A stretch of DNA of 64,000 nt from Streptomyces virginiae (lineage in GTDB: Bacteria > Actinomycetota > Actinomycetes > Streptomycetales > Streptomycetaceae): positions 434,001 to 498,000 of the forward strand of contig NZ_JOAK01000003.1 in NCBI RefSeq assembly GCF_000720455.1, read 5' to 3'. The notes below the pieces were generated by a model. The model made no database searches and was not told the origin of the DNA. It saw only the letters and a program-made list of their open reading frames with translations. Shown piece after piece: positions 61,007-64,000 of the stretch. Numbering within the stretch: the first letter of the stretch is position 1; each line of letters begins with the position of its first letter. Position numbers and translations under genes: made by a program.

Positions 61007-62683
61007 ATGTCACCAGCCACATCGCTCACCCCGCCGCGCCGCCGCGGCGCGATGCGCAACGCCGCGGCGGCCGCCCTCGCCGCGGCCGCGCTGCTCGTCG
61101 CCACCGCCTGCAGCGGCACCGGCACCACCGGCCAGGGCAAGGGAGCCGCCACCGCCTTCCAGCTCACCGACAGGACCCCCGCCCCCGCCGGCGACGTGGA
61201 CTCCTTCACCTGGTCGATCTACGCGGAACCGACCACCGTCGACTACGCCCACGCCTACGACTTCCCGCCCAACCAGATCCTCGCCAACGTCTGCGAGAGC
61301 CTGCTGCGCTGGAACCCCGACCTGACGACCTCCCCGAACCTCGCCACCTCGTACACCAACCCCACCCCCACCACCTGGGTCTACCAGATCCGCCCCGGCG
61401 TCCGCTTCCACGACGGGACGACCCTCACCGCCGACGACGTCGTGGCCTCCCTGCGCCGCCACCTCGACCCGAAGACGGCAAGCGTCTGGGCCAACCCCTT
61501 CCGCAACGTCAAAACGGTCGACCGCACCGGCCCGTTGGAGGTCACCGTCACCCTCACGCAGCCCGACTCCACCTTCAACAAGTACCTCGCCGCCGGCCCC
61601 GGCACCGTGGAGTCCGCCGCCACCCTCGCCAAGTCCGGCAACGACTACGGCAATCCGCAGACCGGCGTGAACTGCACCGGCCCCTTCTCCTTCGGCTCGT
61701 GGACCTCCGGACAGTCCCTCACCGTCAAGCGCTTCGACGACTACTGGAACCCCGCGCTCAAGGCCCGGGCCGGCCAGGTGAAGTTCGTCTTCCTCCCGGA
61801 CGCCACCACCCGCGTCAACGCCTTCCAGAGCGGCGAGGTCGACGGCGGCTGGATGGTCCCGCCGGACGCCTACGCCCAACTGCGCGACACCGGGGCCGGA
61901 ACGCTCTACTTCGGCCGCAACACCACCGTCGCCGACGAGGTGGTCAGCAACCTCAAGGGTCCGCTCGGCGACGCCCGGGTGCGCCAGGCCCTCCTCATGG
62001 CCATCGACCGCGAGGGCATCCTCAAGGCCGGCGTCGGAGGCGTGGGGGAGGTCGCCCACTCGCTCGTCACCGACAACCTCTGGAGCGACGCGCCCGCCGC
62101 GACCCGAGAGGCGATCCAGCGGGACCTTCCCCGCTACCCCTACGACCCGGCCAGGGCCAGGGCGCTCGCGGCCGAGGCCGGAGTGAACGGCCAGAAGATC
62201 GTGATCGCGACCAGCCCGCTGGACTCCCAGACGACCATCATCACCCAGGCCGTCGCCCAGGCCGCCACGGCCATCGGCCTGAAGCCGCAGATCGACTCCG
62301 TCTCCGCCGAGAAGTACTCGACGCTCTTCACCGACCCGGCCGCCCGCGAAGGCATCGACCTCTTCCTCACCTTCTGGAACACCTCCATCACCGACCCCCT
62401 GGACATGTACGGGGTCCTGCGGACCGACGCGTTCAGCAACTACGGCGGCTGGTCCGACCCCGCCTTCGACGCGGCCGTCGACCGCGCCGTCGCGAGCCAC
62501 GACCCGGTCGAGCACACCGGCGCCAACGCCGAGGCCCAGCGCATCGCCCTGCGCGAACTGCCCTGGCTGCCCCTCTACACCCAGCCCGTGAGCGTCTTCC
62601 TCGGCAAGCGGATCACCGGAGTCCAGCCTTCCATCGCCTACCTGTACCACCCGTGGGCCGCCGAGATCGGAGCCGGCGGATGA
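61007..62683 (+). CDS. ABC transporter substrate-binding lipoprotein, family 5
   Basis: A 558-residue peptide/nickel-type solute-binding protein. Residues 1-35 are a lipoprotein signal ending in the lipobox LLVATAC with Cys35. Family 5 features include FTWSIYAEPTTVD, LLRWNPDLTTSPNLA, YQIRPGVRFHDGTTLTADDV, GTGPF-like TGPFSFGSW and VRQALLMAIDREGIL. It binds an oligopeptide-like or related substrate outside the cell and delivers it to the two permeases that follow. The ATG at 61007 has GGGAG upstream. Its stop overlaps the first permease start in an ATGA. Confidence 0.94.
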   Translation: MSPATSLTPPRRRGAMRNAAAAALAAAALLVATACSGTGTTGQGKGAATAFQLTDRTPAPAGDVDSFTWSIYAEPTTVDYAHAYDFPPNQILANVCESLLRWNPDLTTSPNLATSYTNPTPTTWVYQIRPGVRFHDGTTLTADDVVASLRRHLDPKTASVWANPFRNVKTVDRTGPLEVTVTLTQPDSTFNKYLAAGPGTVESAATLAKSGNDYGNPQTGVNCTGPFSFGSWTSGQSLTVKRFDDYWNPALKARAGQVKFVFLPDATTRVNAFQSGEVDGGWMVPPDAYAQLRDTGAGTLYFGRNTTVADEVVSNLKGPLGDARVRQALLMAIDREGILKAGVGGVGEVAHSLVTDNLWSDAPAATREAIQRDLPRYPYDPARARALAAEAGVNGQKIVIATSPLDSQTTIITQAVAQAATAIGLKPQIDSVSAEKYSTLFTDPAAREGIDLFLTFWNTSITDPLDMYGVLRTDAFSNYGGWSDPAFDAAVDRAVASHDPVEHTGANAEAQRIALRELPWLPLYTQPVSVFLGKRITGVQPSIAYLYHPWAAEIGAGG

Positions 62684-63648
62684 CGGCCGTCGCGGCACGG
62701 GCCGCACGCGTACTGCGCAGACTGGCCGCCATGGCGGCGACCCTGCTCGTCACCTCCTTCCTCGTCTTCTCCTCGCTGTTCCTGGCACCGGGCGACCCGG
62801 CCTCCTTCCTGGTGAAGGGGCGCAGCGCCGGCCCGGCGGAACTCGCCGAGATCCGCCGCCAGTACGGCTTCGACGAGCCGTTCCTCGTCCGGTACTGGCA
62901 CTGGCTGGAGGGCGTCCTGCACGGCGACCTCGGCCGCTCCCACCTCCTGCACCAGGACGTCGCCTCGGTCATCTGGTCGCGGCTGCCCGCGTCCCTGCTG
63001 CTGATCGGCGTCTCGGCCCTGATGATCGCCGTGGTGGGCATCGGCTCCGGCGTCGTCGGCGCGCTGCGCCGCGGATCGCGCACCGACCGCTCCCTGATGC
63101 TGTTGGTGACGGTGGGCGCCGCCGCCCCCGCCTTCGTCGCGGCCCTCCTGCTCCGATCGGTACTGGGCGTGCAACTGGGCTGGTTCCCGACCATCGGCAA
63201 CGGCACCGGCCTCCTCGACCGGCTCCACCACGTCGTCCTCCCGGCCGCCGCCCTGTCCGTGACCTTCGTGGCGCTGGTGACCCGGGTGACCCGCTCCGCG
63301 ATGCTCGACGAACTGCGGCGCGAGCACGTCGAGGTCGCCCTGAGCCGCGGCACACCCCGCCGGACCGTCATCCGGCGCCACGTCCTGCGCAACGCGCTGG
63401 GACCGATCGTGACGGTCTCCGCCCTCCTGGTGTCCGGCATGCTCGTCAGCACCGCGATCGTCGAGACCGCCTTCGGGATGTCCGGAGTGGGCTCGCTCCT
63501 CGTGCAGTCGGTGGACCAGCTGGACTTCCAGGTCGTCCAGGCGATCGTGCTGCTGGTCGTCGCCGCCTTCGTGGTGGTCAACGCCCTCGTGGACCTGGTG
63601 CACCCGCTGATCGATCCGCGCACGGCGGCAGCGGGGAGCGCACGATGA
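62680..63648 (+). CDS. ABC transporter permease, DppB type
   Basis: A 322-residue integral membrane permease of the oligopeptide/nickel family. Six transmembrane segments are predicted; the family motif APGDPASFLVKG lies after helix 1, followed by YGFDEPFLVRYWHWLEGVLHGDLGRS. The EAA loop that contacts the ATPase reads VALSRGTPRRTVIRRHVLRNAL (about 225-246). The start is coupled to the binding-protein stop, and its own stop overlaps the next permease ATG. Confidence 0.94.
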   Translation: MTAVAARAARVLRRLAAMAATLLVTSFLVFSSLFLAPGDPASFLVKGRSAGPAELAEIRRQYGFDEPFLVRYWHWLEGVLHGDLGRSHLLHQDVASVIWSRLPASLLLIGVSALMIAVVGIGSGVVGALRRGSRTDRSLMLLVTVGAAAPAFVAALLLRSVLGVQLGWFPTIGNGTGLLDRLHHVVLPAAALSVTFVALVTRVTRSAMLDELRREHVEVALSRGTPRRTVIRRHVLRNALGPIVTVSALLVSGMLVSTAIVETAFGMSGVGSLLVQSVDQLDFQVVQAIVLLVVAAFVVVNALVDLVHPLIDPRTAAAGSAR

Positions 63649-64000
63649 GCGCACACCCCGCACACCCCGCACTGGCGGCCGGGGCCCGCCGTCCCCTGGC
63701 CCGCCTGCGCGTCCTCGGCGGCGGCCGCCTCCGGCGGGCCTGCCTGGCACTCCTGACCCTGTTCGTCCTGGTGGCACTGCTGGCGCCGTGGCTCACCCCG
63801 CACGACCCGACGTTCGGCAAGCTCGGCGACACCCTCCTGGGCCCGGGCGCCGACCACTGGCTGGGCACCGACCAGGGCGGCCGCGACACCCTCTCGGCGC
63901 TGATCGCCGGCACCCGCACCAGCCTCGCCGGACCCCTCGGCGTCGTGGTCTTCTCCACCCTCCTGGGCACGGCCGTCGGCCTGTTCACCGCCTGGCGCGG
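63645..64000 (+). CDS. ABC transporter permease, DppC type (partial, cut by window end)
   Basis: The first 118 codons of the second permease. After a short cytoplasmic start, the first transmembrane helix (CLALLTLFVLVALLAPWLTP) and the family stretch LGTDQGGRDTLSALIAGTRT are clear, as is the second helix. The ATG overlaps the DppB stop by four bases. The gene continues past position 64000; the ATPase genes are presumably beyond. Confidence 0.92.
   Translation, partial: MSAHPAHPALAAGARRPLARLRVLGGGRLRRACLALLTLFVLVALLAPWLTPHDPTFGKLGDTLLGPGADHWLGTDQGGRDTLSALIAGTRTSLAGPLGVVVFSTLLGTAVGLFTAWR

Overview
The window is very high in GC, its genes have GC-rich third codon positions, and GTG starts and four-base GTGA/ATGA overlaps are common. 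Together with a spore-pigment polyketide cluster and actinobacterial families (ANTAR/PP2C signalling, MepB, cell-surface RLLDTR repeats, a Fic-like orphan) this points to a Streptomyces-type actinomycete chromosome. No rRNA, tRNA, CRISPR array, phage or complete insertion sequence was seen.

Left part (1-21 kb): mostly single genes and short operons. They are a secreted DUF4360 protein facing a LacI regulator across a 17-bp-stem terminator; a hydroquinone-reductase/PRC-barrel pair; an SDR epimerase; a YbdK ligase and an EgtC-like glutamine amidotransferase; a large ANTAR-GAF-PAS-PP2C phosphatase; two adjacent paralogous small proteins; polymerase X; a secreted GH16 glucanase with CBM6 behind a near-perfect 32-bp operator palindrome; a 1.1-kresidue secreted protein with three RLLDTR repeats; and MepB, GNAT and small genes.

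Centre (20.8-28.4 kb): a complete spore pigment (whiE-type) type II PKS locus. A divergent FAD hydroxylase (ORFVIII) faces ORFI (SchA/CurD), ORFII (cupin), KS-alpha, chain-length factor, ACP, aromatase and cyclase, and the long operon ends in a 14-bp-stem terminator. Convergent with the hydroxylase lies a tiny gene resembling the epsilon subunit of acyl-CoA carboxylase, which could bear on malonyl-CoA supply.

Middle right (28.4-46 kb): an FMN reductase, an RpiR regulator, several small actinobacterial proteins, a NarL-type two-component system with four 10-bp direct repeats upstream, and a probable surface-polymer locus. That locus has a propeller-like protein, a GT2 plus CDP-glycerol glycerophosphotransferase fusion with a Gly/His repeat tail, and an overlapping alpha/beta-hydrolase with Ig-like domains. 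It is followed by a secreted EEP phosphatase, a truncated and motif-poor adenylation protein, and a MerR operon.

Right end (46-64 kb): mostly catabolic and transport genes: an aldo/keto reductase, a secreted TAP-like peptidase, an MBL hydrolase, a 0.2-kb MITE-like nested palindrome, two MFS exporters, an AI-2E family protein, a prolyl oligopeptidase, a GH15 enzyme, and a TetR regulator divergent from an amidohydrolase plus an oligopeptide-type ABC transporter. The transporter is cut by the window edge inside the second permease.
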